A DNA stretch of 64,000 nucleotides from Azotobacter vinelandii CA (GCF_000380335.1 NC_021149.1:5198501-5262500), one strand, 5' to 3'. Shown: positions 16,258-25,758, numbered from the stretch's first letter. Numbers and translations: made by a program. Notes: generated by a model from the letters alone, not told the origin.

Positions 16258-17562
16258 TCACTCGCGTATCCGTTCGACCTTGCCGACCACCACGCCGAAG
16301 CAGAGCGCGCCGAGCAGGGCCATGGCGGCGATGTAGGTGATCGCCGGGGTGAAGTCGTCGCCCCGCACCAGAAGTCCGATGACGATCGGTACGCTGACCG
16401 CGGACAGGTTGCCGATGAAGTTGAACACCCCGCCGGTCAGCCCGAGCAGCCGCTCCGGGGCCAGCGCCGAGACCAGCGACCAGGTGATCGAGGCCAGGCC
16501 GTTGCCGAAGAAGGCCAGGGCGAGGAAGAAGATGATCGCGCCCGGCGACTCCACGTAGTTGGCGCCGATGATGCTGCTGGAGATCAGCAGGCCGCCGATG
16601 ATCGGCGTCTTGCGCGCCAGCCCCAGGGAACGGCCGCGGCGCACCAGCCAGTCGGAGAGCAGGCCCGAGCAGATCACCCCGCAGAAGGCGGCGAGGAACG
16701 GCAGGGAGCCGAGGAAGCCAGCCTTGATGAAGTCCAGGCCGCGGTACTGCACCAGATAGGTGGGGAACCAGGTGAGGAAGAACCACAGGGTCGAGGTCAG
16801 CGCGAACTGGCCGAGGTACAGGCCCCACAGCTTGCGCTTGTTCAATACGCAGCGGAGGTCTTTCCAGTCGAAGCGCTTGTCCCGGCTCTGGCGTTGCCCC
16901 AGGTCGACCAGCCCGCCGCCCTCGCGGATCAGCGCCAGCTCGGCGTCGTTGGTGGCGCGGGAGTCGCCGGGCTCGCGGTACAGCGCATACCAGACCAGCG
17001 CCCAGAGGATGCCGATGCCGCCGGTGAGAAAGAACACCGTCTGCCAGCCGAAGGTCTGCTGCAGGTAGATCAGCAGCGGGGTGAGGAAGGCCAGGCCGAC
17101 GAACTGCCCGGAGGTGTAGAAGCCGATCGCCGAGGCCCGCTCGCTTTCCGGAAACCAGGTGGTGACCACGCGGTTGTTGATCGGGTAGGACGGCGCCTCC
17201 AGCGCGCCGACCGCCAGGCGCAGGAAGAACAGACCGATGAAGCCGCCGACGAAACCGAGCAACAGGGTGGCCAGCGACCACAGCCCGATGGCCAGGGCGT
17301 AGAGCAGCCGGGGCTGTACCCGGTCGATCAGCCAGCCGCCGGGAATCTGCATGGCGGCGTAGGTCCAGCCGAAGGCGGAGAGCACCAGGCCCATCCGCAC
17401 CGGGTCGATGCCCAGGTCGCGGGACAGCAGCGGTGCGGCGATGGCGAGGTTGCTGCGGTCCAGGTAGTTGATCACCACGGTGACGAACAGCAGCAGCATG
17501 ACGAAGAAACGCGAGCGCGACGGGGCCTGGCCACAGGCCACGGCGGTATTGTTGTTATGCAT
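16258..17562 (-). CDS. MFS sugar-acid transporter, probable galactonate symporter
   Basis: A 434-aa inner-membrane proton symporter of the ACS family, with 12 predicted membrane segments and the opening VTVVINYLDRSNLAIAAPLL typical of DgoT, GudP and ExuT. The conserved GWTYAAMQIPGGWLIDRVQP segment of helices 2-3 is present. It follows dgoD in the same orientation, so galactonate is the likely substrate (inference from context; hexuronate or glucarate transporters look similar). Codons 3-5 are AAC AAC AAT, giving a perfect AAYAAYAA Hfq/Crc-type site just inside the gene. The 251-bp gap to dgoD carries a MITE-like element, which may interrupt or modify operon read-through. Confidence 0.87.
   Translation of the reverse strand: MHNNNTAVACGQAPSRSRFFVMLLLFVTVVINYLDRSNLAIAAPLLSRDLGIDPVRMGLVLSAFGWTYAAMQIPGGWLIDRVQPRLLYALAIGLWSLATLLLGFVGGFIGLFFLRLAVGALEAPSYPINNRVVTTWFPESERASAIGFYTSGQFVGLAFLTPLLIYLQQTFGWQTVFFLTGGIGILWALVWYALYREPGDSRATNDAELALIREGGGLVDLGQRQSRDKRFDWKDLRCVLNKRKLWGLYLGQFALTSTLWFFLTWFPTYLVQYRGLDFIKAGFLGSLPFLAAFCGVICSGLLSDWLVRRGRSLGLARKTPIIGGLLISSSIIGANYVESPGAIIFFLALAFFGNGLASITWSLVSALAPERLLGLTGGVFNFIGNLSAVSVPIVIGLLVRGDDFTPAITYIAAMALLGALCFGVVVGKVERIRE
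17549..17556 (-). promoter_or_regulatory. Hfq/Crc-like A-rich site (AACAACAA) at the transporter start
   Basis: A perfect AAYAAYAA match on the minus strand, covering codons 3-5 of the galactonate-type transporter. In pseudomonads such sites near start codons let Hfq with Crc block translation when preferred carbon sources are present. Confidence 0.45.
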
Positions 17563-17643
17563 GGCGTTTGACCTGCACTCCCGGACAGCGGGCGCCGGGA
17601 GCGTCCTTGCAGTGAGGGAAAACGGCGGCCGGCGACGGCTTCA

Positions 17644-17783
17644 GGGCACCTCTAAAAACGTGGGCGAGGCAGTCAGCGCAAGGCAAAAACAGGCGAAAAA
17701 GCGGAATTTACGCGCTGTAAATGAGCATTTTGAGCCTGTTTTTAACGCAGCGATGACCACGCAGGTAGTTTTTAGATGTGCCC
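17644..17783. mobile_element. 140-bp MITE-like element
   Basis: The ends are inverted: GGGCACCTCTAAAAAC at the left and, read on the other strand, GGGCACATCTAAAAAC at the right, one mismatch in 16. Inside, the GCAAGGCAAAAACAGGC segment is mirrored by GCCTGTTTTTAACGC, so most of the element can fold into one long hairpin. TTCA directly flanks both ends, compatible with a 4-bp target duplication. It has no coding capacity, so it would need a transposase elsewhere. It sits between dgoD and the transporter gene in an otherwise continuous operon. Confidence 0.75.
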
Positions 17784-17813
17784 TTCAGGCGGACCGGCGC
17801 GCCGCGGCCGGAT

Positions 17814-18962
17814 CTACCACTCGGCGACGCTGCCGTCGGCGTGGCGCCATACCGGGTTGCGCCAGCGGTGGCCGACATCGGCGCGCTCGAGCACGTAGTC
17901 CTCGTTGACCTCGATGCCGAGCCCCGGCCCCTGGGGGATGTCGACGAAGCCGTCGCGGTAGGCGAAGACTTCCGGCCGGGCCAGATAGTCGAGGATGTCG
18001 TTGCTCTCGTTGTAGTGGATGCCCAGGCTCTGCTCCTGGATGAAGGCGTTGTAGCAGACCGCGTCCAGTTGCAGGTTGGCGGCCAGGGCGATCGGCCCCA
18101 GCGGGCAGTGCAGCGCCAGGGCGACGTCGTAGGCCTCGGCCATGGCGGCGATCTTGCGCGTCTCGGTGATGCCGCCGGAGTGCGAGGGGTCGGGCTGGAT
18201 GATGTCGACGAAGCCGTCGGCCAGCACGCGCTTGAAGTCCCAGCGCGAGAACAGCCGCTCGCCGAGGGCGATGGGCGTCGAGGTGTGCTCGCGGATGTCG
18301 CGCAGCGCCTCGTAGTTCTCGCTGAGCACCGGCTCCTCGATGAACATCAGCCGGTACGGCTCCAGCTCCCTGGCGAGGATCTTGGCCATCGGCTTGTGCA
18401 CCCGGCCGTGGAAATCCACGCCGATGCCGATGTCCGGTCCCACGGCCTCGCGCACCGCCGCCACGTTGGCCACCGCCGCGTCGATCTTGGCGTGGGAGTC
18501 GACGAACTGCAGCTCCTCGGTGCCGTTCATCTTCACCGCGCTGAAGCCGCGGCCGACCACTTCGCGGGCGGCGCGGGCGACGTCGGCCGGGCGGTCGCCG
18601 CCGATCCACGAATAGACCTTGATGCGCTCGCGGCACTGGCCGCCGAGCAGCGCGTGCACCGGCACGCCGAGGGCCTTGCCCTTGATGTCCCAGAGGGCCT
18701 GGTCGATGCCGGCCAGGGCGCTCATGTGGATCGGCCCGCCACGGTAGAAGCCGGCGCGGTAGAGCACGTTCCAGTGATCCTCGATCAGCCGCGGGTCCTT
18801 GCCGATCAGGTAGTCGGCCAGTTCCTCGACGGCCGCCGCCACGCTGTGCGCACGCCCTTCGACGATCGGCTCGCCCCAGCCGACGATGCCCTCGTCGGTC
18901 TCGACTTTCAAAAACAGCCAGCGCGGCGGGACTATGTAGGTGGTCAGTCGGGTGATCTTCAT
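17814..18962 (-). CDS. dgoD: D-galactonate dehydratase
   Basis: Cytoplasmic Mg2+-dependent enzyme converting D-galactonate to 2-keto-3-deoxygalactonate; mandelate-racemase subgroup of the enolase superfamily. The 382-aa length equals that of E. coli DgoD. Visible are the metal-ligand region DFHGRVHKP near 183-191 (Asp183/His185), EEPV near 209, GERL near 235 and the catalytic His in LHCPLGP near 285. The start at 18962 gives the family N-terminus [11 protein letters not shown] and has AAGAGG before it. It is third in the operon after dgoK and dgoA, 78 nt from dgoA. CACAACAA, one base from the Hfq/Crc site, lies in the leader at 18973-18980. Confidence 0.96.
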   Translation of the reverse strand: MKITRLTTYIVPPRWLFLKVETDEGIVGWGEPIVEGRAHSVAAAVEELADYLIGKDPRLIEDHWNVLYRAGFYRGGPIHMSALAGIDQALWDIKGKALGVPVHALLGGQCRERIKVYSWIGGDRPADVARAAREVVGRGFSAVKMNGTEELQFVDSHAKIDAAVANVAAVREAVGPDIGIGVDFHGRVHKPMAKILARELEPYRLMFIEEPVLSENYEALRDIREHTSTPIALGERLFSRWDFKRVLADGFVDIIQPDPSHSGGITETRKIAAMAEAYDVALALHCPLGPIALAANLQLDAVCYNAFIQEQSLGIHYNESNDILDYLARPEVFAYRDGFVDIPQGPGLGIEVNEDYVLERADVGHRWRNPVWRHADGSVAEW

Positions 18963-18972
18963 GGTTTGCCTC

Positions 18973-18980
18973 TTGTTGTG
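18973..18980 (-). promoter_or_regulatory. Hfq/Crc-like A-rich site before dgoD
   Basis: CACAACAA on the minus strand, one mismatch from AAYAAYAA, directly before the AGAGG ribosome site and about 10 nt from the start codon. Confidence 0.4.
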
Positions 18981-19040
18981 CGGGCAGGCGCGGCCTGCCG
19001 GGGGAATTTGCAATTCCGGTATCACGTATGGCGGGCGGCT

Positions 19041-19664
19041 TCAGCCCTGCGTCCGTTGCCAGGCGGCGACGAAGGCCGCGGCCCGCTGCCCGACCTCGGC
19101 GGCGCTCAGGCCCGGCTGGTACAGCGCCGAGCCCAGGCCGAAACCGCTGGCGCCGGCGTCGAGGTAGGGCTGCAGGCTGTCCGGGGCGATGCCGCCGACC
19201 GGCAGCAGGGCGATATCGCGGGCGAACACCGCACGCCAGGCCTTGACCACCGCCGGACCGAATTGCTCGGCGGGGAACAGCTTGAGCGCGTCGGCGCCGG
19301 CCTCCAGCGCGGCGAAGCCCTCGGTCGGGGTGGCCACGCCGGGGGCGCAGAACAGCCCGGCGGCCTTGGCCGCGCGGATCAGCCGCGCGTCGCTGTGCGG
19401 CATCACGATCAGCCGGCCGCCGGCGGCGGCGACCGCCTCGATCTGCCCGGCTTCGAGCACGGTGCCGGCGCCGACCAGACAGCGCTGACCCAGCTCGGCG
19501 GCCAGAAGGCGGATGCTTTCCAGCGGCCGCGGCGAGTTCAGGGGGACCTCGATCAGGCGAAAGCCCGCGTCGTACAGGACCCGGCCGACCGGCAGGATCT
19601 CCTCGGCGGTGATGCCGCGCAGAATGGCTACCAGCGGCAGCTGGCGCATGCAGTCGTCAAACAT
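19041..19664 (-). CDS. dgoA: 2-dehydro-3-deoxy-6-phosphogalactonate aldolase
   Basis: Class I aldolase of 207 aa that splits KDPGal to pyruvate and D-glyceraldehyde 3-phosphate; KDPG/KDPGal aldolase family, TIM barrel. Key residues seen are the Arg in AILRGIT, the general-base Glu in IEVPLNSP and the Schiff-base Lys in ADALKLFPAEQFG, with the phosphate-binding GGIAP and GLGSALY segments. The start is the ATG at 19664, because GGAG stands 8 nt upstream; a GTG three codons earlier would overlap that site. The gene overlaps the dgoK stop by 8 bp, implying translational coupling. Confidence 0.95.
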   Translation of the reverse strand: MFDDCMRQLPLVAILRGITAEEILPVGRVLYDAGFRLIEVPLNSPRPLESIRLLAAELGQRCLVGAGTVLEAGQIEAVAAAGGRLIVMPHSDARLIRAAKAAGLFCAPGVATPTEGFAALEAGADALKLFPAEQFGPAVVKAWRAVFARDIALLPVGGIAPDSLQPYLDAGASGFGLGSALYQPGLSAAEVGQRAAAFVAAWQRTQG

Positions 19665-20625
19665 GGTTGGCACTCCGGGTGGGGATGTCAGGGGTGGCGG
19701 CGAGCAGGCCGGCGGCCTCGGCGATGCGCCAGAGCCCGGCGCTGGCGGCCTCTTCGACGATGCGCACGCGGTCTACGCCGAAATGCCCGAGAGCTTCTCG
19801 ATAGCGCTCGCACAGCGCCCCGTCGCCGATCAGCACCAGCGGCGGGCAGGCGCCGCCGAGGCCATCGAGGGCACAGCGCAGTTCCTCGCCGATCAGCAGG
19901 CCGGACAGGTAGTCGAGGCTCTCGCCGGCATCCAGGCGCCCGGTCAGCACCAGGCTGCGGGTGCTGAACAGGCGACCGGCGACGGCGCCCTCGCGGGCCA
20001 GTTCGAGCCCGCGGACGAAGGCCTGCGGCGACGGTCGATGGCCCTGCGCGCGGGCCGGCCGGCCGAGGATCGAGTGGTCGCGCAGCACGGCGAACAACTC
20101 GCCGGTCATATAGGTGGAGAAATGCCGGATAGCGTTGTCTTCGACGGCCGTCCATTTCGAGTGGCTGCCCGGCAGCACCAGCAGGGCGTCGGCGGCCAGC
20201 TCCGGGAACAGTCGCAGGGCGCCGAACACCTGGGTTTCCTCGCCGCGCAACACGTTCGGCAGCGCGCCGGCGTCCAGCACGCCGGGTACCAGGTGGAGGC
20301 AGCCGCCATCGCCGCTGTCGATCCGCCGCAGGCCGCCGACCAGCCGCGCGGCGTCGGCCGGGCACGCCACATAGGGCACCTCCTGCCAACCTTGGGCGCT
20401 GCCGATCATGCCGGCGGCCAGCGCCGGCAGGCCGGGCCAGCGAATGCGCCAGTCGCCGCTGACGACGGCGAAGGCGCGGGCGAAGTCGCCGTCGGGCACA
20501 TGCTGGATGCCCCAGGGCCGGGCGCGGCTGTCCAGCACGCGGCCGCCCTCGCCCAGCAGGTAGGCGCGCAGCGAGGAAGTGCCCCAGTCGAGGCCGATCA
20601 GACGCGGAATCTCGGAGTCGCTCAT
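19657..20625 (-). CDS. dgoK: 2-dehydro-3-deoxygalactonokinase
   Basis: ATP-dependent kinase of 322 aa making KDPGal from 2-keto-3-deoxygalactonate. The N-terminal phosphate-1 loop of the ASKHA-type fold reads IGLDWGTSSLRAYLL, and LPGSHSKWTAV and the FSTYMTGELF segment match DgoK proteins. The ATG at 20625 overlaps the stop codon of the upstream regulator (ATGA), so the two are translationally coupled; a TTG four codons upstream is less likely. It overlaps dgoA at its other end. Confidence 0.94.
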   Translation of the reverse strand: MSDSEIPRLIGLDWGTSSLRAYLLGEGGRVLDSRARPWGIQHVPDGDFARAFAVVSGDWRIRWPGLPALAAGMIGSAQGWQEVPYVACPADAARLVGGLRRIDSGDGGCLHLVPGVLDAGALPNVLRGEETQVFGALRLFPELAADALLVLPGSHSKWTAVEDNAIRHFSTYMTGELFAVLRDHSILGRPARAQGHRPSPQAFVRGLELAREGAVAGRLFSTRSLVLTGRLDAGESLDYLSGLLIGEELRCALDGLGGACPPLVLIGDGALCERYREALGHFGVDRVRIVEEAASAGLWRIAEAAGLLAATPDIPTRSANHV

Positions 20626-21407
20626 GGTTGGTTCCAACCCAGTTCGTGGGAGATGGCCCGGGCGCAGGCGATCGCTTCGGGACGCAGATCGCGCAGGCGT
20701 GCCTCCGGCATGAAGGGAATGGCGCCGGTCACGCTAAGCGCGGCGACGATGGCGCCGCCGGCATCGCGGATCGGCGCAGCCACGCAGCGCACGCCCAATT
20801 CGTTTTCCTCGAGGTCGAAGCTGCTACCGGCGGCGGCGTACTCGCGCATCTGCACGCGATACGCGTCCCAGGGCGTGAACTGCTCGCGCAGCCCCGGCTG
20901 GCCGGCGCGGCGCGCCAGGCCTTCCTCGTACAGCGCATGCCACGCGGCCTCGTCCAGGTCGAGCATCAGCGCCTTGCCGACCCCGGTGAGGGCCAGCGGC
21001 ATGCGCAAGCCGACCCGCGAGCGCATTTCCAGGCCTCGGGTGCCGGGCAACTTCTCGATGTAGAGCACGTCGCCGCCCTCGCGCACGCCGAGGTGGATGG
21101 TGTCCTGAGTCAGCTGCGACAGACGCTCCAGATGGGGCTGGGCGAGCTTGACCAGGGGCAGTTGCTCGCGGGCCTTGAAGCCCAGTTCGATCAGCCGCGC
21201 GCCGAGCAGGTAGCCGTTCGGGGTGCTGCGCAGATAGCCGGCCTGCACCAGCGCCGCGGCCAGGCGGTGCGTGGTGCTGCGCGTACAGCCGATCCGCGCG
21301 CCGATCGCCGGCAGACTGGCGTCGCCCTGGGCCACCGCGTCGATTACCGCCAGGCCGCGGAACAGCGCCTGCGCGCCGGGGGGAATGTTGTTGTCGTGTT
21401 CGGGCAT
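20622..21407 (-). CDS. IclR-family regulator of the galactonate operon
   Basis: Cytoplasmic DNA-binding protein of 261 aa. The N-terminal winged helix includes LPAIGARIGCTRSTTHRLAA near residues 30-50, and the C-terminal effector-binding domain holds VGLRMPLALTGVGKALML and DAGGAIVAALSVTGAI. The ATG at 21407 is chosen because a perfect AGGAGG stands 6 nt before it. As first gene of the operon, coupled to dgoK, it plays the role of DgoR, but the E. coli DgoR is GntR-type, so this is a different regulator family. Two 9-bp palindromes with 11-bp spacers between this gene and pyk are its likely operators; the inducer is presumably galactonate or a later intermediate. Confidence 0.9.
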   Translation of the reverse strand: MPEHDNNIPPGAQALFRGLAVIDAVAQGDASLPAIGARIGCTRSTTHRLAAALVQAGYLRSTPNGYLLGARLIELGFKAREQLPLVKLAQPHLERLSQLTQDTIHLGVREGGDVLYIEKLPGTRGLEMRSRVGLRMPLALTGVGKALMLDLDEAAWHALYEEGLARRAGQPGLREQFTPWDAYRVQMREYAAAGSSFDLEENELGVRCVAAPIRDAGGAIVAALSVTGAIPFMPEARLRDLRPEAIACARAISHELGWNQP

Positions 21408-21450
21408 GGAAAGCCTCCTGTGAGAAAACACTAAACCGGATTTTCGGATG

Positions 21451-21486
21451 TTTCAATATATGAAATATTATCCCATATATTGGGAA
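21451..21486. promoter_or_regulatory. IclR-type operator 1
   Basis: CAATATATG (21454-21462), 11-bp spacer, CATATATTG: a perfect 9-bp inverted repeat. It lies about 45 bp upstream of the IclR gene start, where a regulator could control its own operon. Confidence 0.7.
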
Positions 21487-21543
21487 AAATAAAAGAAATG
21501 CTAGCCAATAAGCCAGGGCATTGGGTCAAACCAAACAAGATAT

Positions 21544-21577
21544 CCTAATATATGGGATTTAATTCCATATATTGAAA
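21544..21577. promoter_or_regulatory. IclR-type operator 2
   Basis: The same motif in opposite orientation: CAATATATG-N11-CATATATTA on the minus strand, 8 of 9 positions paired. It faces pyk, 175 bp from its start, so the site pair probably controls both divergent units. Confidence 0.68.
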
Positions 21578-21752
21578 CGAAATGACGCCTGGCTTAAGGT
21601 TTCATCCAACCGAGGCTTTCCCGCTCGGACATAACAACGCTCGCTCAGGCATCCAATCGCTGTTCCACAGATTGGTCGCAATCAAGCAGGGAAAGTGGTG
21701 GCATCAACTTGAATTTTTACAAAACAACTATTTCCCCAGAGGAATGAGAGCC

Positions 21753-23198
21753 ATGCAGCGCAGAACCAAGATCGTCGCCACCCTCGGCCCAGCCACCGAA
21801 ACCCCCGAAGCCATCGAAGGCCTGGTCAAGGCCGGGGTCGATGTGGTGCGCCTGAACTTCTCCCACGGCAAGGCCGAGGAACACCAGGCCCGCGCCACCC
21901 TGGTCCGCGAGATGGCCGCCAAACACGGGCGCTTCGTCGCCATCCTCGCCGACCTGCAGGGGCCCAAGATCCGCATCTCGCGCTTCGCCGACGGCAAGGT
22001 GCTGCTGGAGAAGGGCCAGACCTTCGTCCTCGACGCCGCCCTCGACAAGAACGCCGGCGACGCGACCCGCGTCGGCATCGACTACGAGGCGCTGATCACC
22101 GACAGCCGCCCCGGCGACATCCTGCTGCTCGACGACGGCCGCGTGGTGCTCGAGACCCGCGAGGTCAAGGCCAGCGAACTGGTCTGCGCGGTGCGGGTCG
22201 GCGGCCCGCTGTCCAACAACAAGGGCATCAACCGCCAGGGCGGCGGCCTGTCCGCCTCGGCGCTGACCGACAAGGACTGCGCGGACATCCAGACCGCCGC
22301 CGCCATGCAGGTCGACTACCTGGCGGTGTCCTTCCCGCGCGATGCCGCCGACATGCAGCACGCCCGCCGCTTGATGCAGGAGGCCGGCGGCAACGCCGGG
22401 CTGGTGGCGAAGATCGAGCGCGCCGAGGCGGTGGCCGACGACCAGGTGCTCGATGGCATCATCCTCGCCTCCGAGGCGGTGATGGTGGCGCGCGGCGACC
22501 TGGGCGTGGAGATCGGCGACGCCGAACTGGTCGGCGTGCAGAAGCGCATCATCGAGCGGGCGCGGGTGCTCAACCGCGCGGTGATCACCGCCACGCAGAT
22601 GATGGAGACCATGATCACCCAGTCGCTGCCGACCCGCGCCGAGGTGTTCGACGTGGCCAACGCGGTGCTCGACGGCACCGACGCGGTGATGCTCTCGGCC
22701 GAGACCGCCGCCGGCGCCTACCCGGTTGAGACCGTGGAGGCCATGGGGCGGATCATCCTCGGCGCCGAGCAGCACCCGCTGGCGCACCGCTCGAAGCACC
22801 GCATGGACCAGGTGTTCCACCGCATCGACGAGACCATCGCGCTGTCGGCGATGTACGCGGCCAACCATCTGGAAGGGGTCAAGGCGATCGTCTGCCTGAC
22901 CGAGAGCGGCGACACCCCGCGGCTGATGTCGCGAATCCGCTCGCACCTGCCGATCTACGCCTTCTCCCGGCATCCGCGCACGCAGAGCCGGGTGGCGCTG
23001 TTCCGCGGGGTGCACCCGATCCCCTTCGAGGCCGATCGGATCGCCGAGGCCGAGCTGAACGCCCGGGCGGTCAAGGAGCTGCTGCAGCGCCGCCTGGTGG
23101 CCGAGGGCGACCGGGTGCTGATCACCAAGGGCGCCGGCCATGCCCAGGGCGGCACCGACACCCTGCGCATCGTGCGCGTGGGCGACGTCATCCAGTGA
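21753..23198 (+). CDS. pyk: Pyruvate kinase
   Basis: Cytoplasmic glycolytic enzyme of 481 aa: phosphoenolpyruvate plus ADP to pyruvate plus ATP. Visible are the N-terminal [10 protein letters not shown], the active-site [10 protein letters not shown] and [12 protein letters not shown], the TATQMMETM loop and the signature [17 protein letters not shown]. The length fits PykA-type enzymes. The ATG at 21753 is chosen because AGGA stands 9 nt upstream and the product then starts [12 protein letters not shown]; earlier in-frame ATGs lack a site. It is divergent from the galactonate operon with shared operators, which fits the pathway: KDPGal cleavage yields glyceraldehyde 3-phosphate that must pass through lower glycolysis. 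An enolase stub follows. Confidence 0.95.
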   Translation: MQRRTKIVATLGPATETPEAIEGLVKAGVDVVRLNFSHGKAEEHQARATLVREMAAKHGRFVAILADLQGPKIRISRFADGKVLLEKGQTFVLDAALDKNAGDATRVGIDYEALITDSRPGDILLLDDGRVVLETREVKASELVCAVRVGGPLSNNKGINRQGGGLSASALTDKDCADIQTAAAMQVDYLAVSFPRDAADMQHARRLMQEAGGNAGLVAKIERAEAVADDQVLDGIILASEAVMVARGDLGVEIGDAELVGVQKRIIERARVLNRAVITATQMMETMITQSLPTRAEVFDVANAVLDGTDAVMLSAETAAGAYPVETVEAMGRIILGAEQHPLAHRSKHRMDQVFHRIDETIALSAMYAANHLEGVKAIVCLTESGDTPRLMSRIRSHLPIYAFSRHPRTQSRVALFRGVHPIPFEADRIAEAELNARAVKELLQRRLVAEGDRVLITKGAGHAQGGTDTLRIVRVGDVIQ

Positions 23199-23240
23199 GG
23201 GAGGGACATTCGATGCAACGCAACACGCCCAGCCAGGAGG

Positions 23241-23384
23241 CTGGTGGCCACCCTGGCCGGGCAGATCAAGACCGGCTCGCTGGTCGGCAATTACAACCAG
23301 CTGCTGCGCATCGAGGAAGCGCTGCAGGGCAAAGCGCCCTATAGCACGGAGTCGCTCCTGAAGCGCCACTGCTACAGCCGCTGA
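23241..23384 (+). pseudogene. Enolase C-terminal remnant
   Basis: A 48-codon open stretch reads [20 protein letters not shown] and continues [14 protein letters not shown], the end of bacterial enolase (GQIKTGS, then [11 protein letters not shown] and KAPY). The residues that normally stand between GS and YNQ are partly deleted and the final tail is unrelated. All upstream enolase sequence is missing; the distance from the pyk stop is only 42 nt. It suggests a former pyk-eno operon whose second gene has been lost. Confidence 0.8.
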
Positions 23385-23906
23385 GCCCCGTAGGTCGACC
23401 GAGTGCGTCCGGCAGCCATCCGGGCCCCGTCCTGACTCATGTTTCCCCAGCCTGGAGACAGACGGAGAAACAACGTTCGGATAGCGGGTCAGGCTCTACC
23501 TTGAAATAAGTCTGAGGAATACCCCCTCAGGGCTTCGAATAAATATAAGAAGGTTCACTGACATGCTGTATTGCCCATCCTTGTCGTCTGAATTCTCTCG
23601 CTTCTCCTCTCTTGTCCATGCCCTGGCTATCTGCGCCCGCCCGAGCGACGCCGTGCGGACGCGTTCCTCCATGCCGACACGCTGCCCCTTGCCTACGTCT
23701 GGCTTCTGAACGCCTGTGAAAACGCGAGGGCGAGGGTAAAAGCCCTTCATCTCCCACGACCGGAAGCCCTGCGCGCCGGAACCTGTGCGTGCCATGACGG
23801 CCGCAAAGACAGCGCTATCTAAACGCGTACGAATTCCTGGCGGTAATCGGCGATAGCCCTGGGTACAGATCTTTACCAGCCAGAAACAATAAGAATCGGA
23901 GCAGTT
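23385..23906. other. Non-coding stretch between the enolase remnant and the maltoporin
   Basis: No supported gene in 522 bp. Minus-strand open frames around 23527-23757 have no recognisable domain. The last 30 nt before the maltoporin carry an A-rich AACAATAA motif and the ribosome site. Confidence 0.4.
23885..23892 (+). promoter_or_regulatory. Hfq/Crc-like A-rich site (AACAATAA) before the maltoporin
   Basis: A perfect AAYAAYAA match whose last base is 15 nt before the ATG, next to the CGGAG ribosome site; consistent with catabolite control at translation. Confidence 0.5.
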
Positions 23907-25145
23907 ATGAAAAGAATTACTGTGAAAAAGGTACTTTTCCCATTGTGCGCCTTTTTTGTATTGCCCTTGACGGCCCAGGCGGTCAATTTCAGCGGCTATT
24001 ACCGCCTCGGGATCGGCGGCAATACCAAGGGCGGTACGCAATCCTGCTTCCAGTTGCCCGGCGCGCCCACCAAATACCGGCTCGGCAACGAGTGCGAGCA
24101 GTGGAGCGAACTGGCCTGGGACCAGGATATCGCCTTGGCCGATGGGTCGACGCTCTCCGGCATGGTCATGGGCGGCTTCTACAACCCCATCGGGCATATG
24201 CCGAAGTTCCACGACTCGAACGAACATGGCGGCGGCCGCTCGCGGATCCAGCAGATGTTCGTCGAATGGAAGAATGCCACTGTGCTCAATGGCGGCAACT
24301 TCTGGGTCGGGCGCCGCTATTACAAGCGGAACGATATCCACATGACCGACCTCTACTATTGGAACCAGAGCGCCACCGGTTTCGGTTTCGACGAGGTGCC
24401 GATCGGCGACCTGCGCTACAGCTACGTCTTCTCGCGCAAGGACAACAAGAACCAAGACCCTTACGTTACCCGTCACGATTTTAACGTTAACGGCTTCAAG
24501 ACTAATCCGGGCGGTGAGGTGCAGCTGGGAGTCAGTTATCTGCAGGAGCCAGGCGGTAGCGACAAACACAGCGGCTGGTCGGTGGCCGTGCAGCACAAGC
24601 AGGCGGGCTTTCTCGGCGGCAAGTACAACACCTTCGCCCTGCAATATGGCGAGGGACCGGGCACGGGCCTGGGCTACACCGGAGATTCCAACCTGGACAA
24701 GGAGAACAAGAGCTGGCGTCTGGTCGAGTACTTCGACTGGCAGACCACGGAGCGCTTCGGCGGCCAGTTCCAACTGGTCTACCAGAAGGACGTCCGACCC
24801 GACGGCGACAACTCGCGCTGGCTGTCGTTCGGCGTGCGGCCGGTGTACGCCTTCACCGAGACGTTCAAGGTCAGCGCCGAGATCGGCCACGACCAGATCA
24901 AGGCGACTGACGGTACCCGCAAGCTGACCAAGTTCAGCATCGCGCCGACCTGGTCGCCGGGCGGCCCAGGCTTCTGGGCGCGGCCGGAACTGCGCGTCTA
25001 CTACACCTACGCCACCTGGAACGAGGCGGCGCAGCGCGCGGCCACCGAAATGAACCCCGACTCCGCGCTGTCCGAGACCGGTGCCTTCGGTACCGACCGC
25101 CACGGCGGCAACTTCGGCGTGCAGGTGGAGTACTGGTGGAAATAG
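23907..25145 (+). CDS. lamB: Maltoporin (LamB family)
   Basis: Outer-membrane 18-strand trimeric sugar porin of 412 aa. Residues 1-25 form a signal peptide ending LTAQA, followed by VNFSGYYRLGIGGNTKGG, the LamB start. RNDIHMTDLYYWNQSATGFG near 145 and the C-terminal GVQVEYWWK, ending in aromatic residues as beta-barrel proteins do, are typical. It allows diffusion of maltodextrins and other oligosaccharides. No mal genes are nearby; in this place it more likely serves alpha-galactosides or other oligosaccharides taken up by region 3. A GGAG ribosome site is 8-9 nt before the ATG. Confidence 0.93.
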   Translation: MKRITVKKVLFPLCAFFVLPLTAQAVNFSGYYRLGIGGNTKGGTQSCFQLPGAPTKYRLGNECEQWSELAWDQDIALADGSTLSGMVMGGFYNPIGHMPKFHDSNEHGGGRSRIQQMFVEWKNATVLNGGNFWVGRRYYKRNDIHMTDLYYWNQSATGFGFDEVPIGDLRYSYVFSRKDNKNQDPYVTRHDFNVNGFKTNPGGEVQLGVSYLQEPGGSDKHSGWSVAVQHKQAGFLGGKYNTFALQYGEGPGTGLGYTGDSNLDKENKSWRLVEYFDWQTTERFGGQFQLVYQKDVRPDGDNSRWLSFGVRPVYAFTETFKVSAEIGHDQIKATDGTRKLTKFSIAPTWSPGGPGFWARPELRVYYTYATWNEAAQRAATEMNPDSALSETGAFGTDRHGGNFGVQVEYWWK

Positions 25146-25199
25146 GGTCATTGGCAGCGAGCTTTCTTACTGTGGCATAAAATCGAACATTCATTCGTT

Positions 25200-25606
25200 C
25201 GCTATCTTTCCGTCCGCGGCACGGACAGCAATCCAGACAGCTCGCCGGCCGTCTGGGCGATCAGCCAGCGCAAGGTCGTGATCGATGTCGCAGGGGCCGC
25301 CGGACGGCCCTGCGGAACGTACTCTTCGGATAAGGCGGATTGCGGACGGAATGCGACTTTTTGGGTGGCGGATGACGCAGGCGCTCGGCCACGAGAAGAC
25401 CATAGGCGGCAATGCACAGGAAAGCGTGATGGTGAAAGCCACGCCAGCCTCGTCCGTTCATCATGGGCCGTGCCGAATTCCTGCTTCAGTTCCCGCTGAT
25501 CGCGCTTGATGCGCCAGCGCATCCTGGTCACACCAACAAGCCACCCGAAAGACGTGTCCGTAGGCAGGTCGACAGGACGTATTTTCCGCTTCCGGCTGCC
25601 CTTCGG
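25200..25606 (-). pseudogene. IS701-type transposase remnant
   Basis: Pieces in two minus-strand frames resemble the C-terminal part of IS701-like DDE transposases: DLPTDTSFGWLVGVTRMRWR and RDQRELKQEF in one frame, then GRGWRGFHHHAFLCIAAYGL with LLVAERLR in another, and TLRWLIAQ near the end. Frame changes and the lack of an N-terminal half show that it is dead. No inverted ends were found. The rest of 25146-25758 contains nothing else recognisable. Confidence 0.72.
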
Positions 25607-25758
25607 GTCACTCGACGAACAACCATTCTCCATCGCTTCTCCCATGAATCCAGACGCCCGTGAGAAAGGCAGTATTCTTCTCGATTTTATGTGGCCCAGT
25701 ACGATCAAACCTGTGTCCGCGCATGCAGGGCAAGATCGCTGCCGACGGGGCGCCCGGC

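Noticed and set aside
23527..23757. Possible small gene before the maltoporin on the minus strand
   Set aside because: Arg/Gly/Ser-rich product without a domain; no ribosome site; probably chance in GC-rich DNA.
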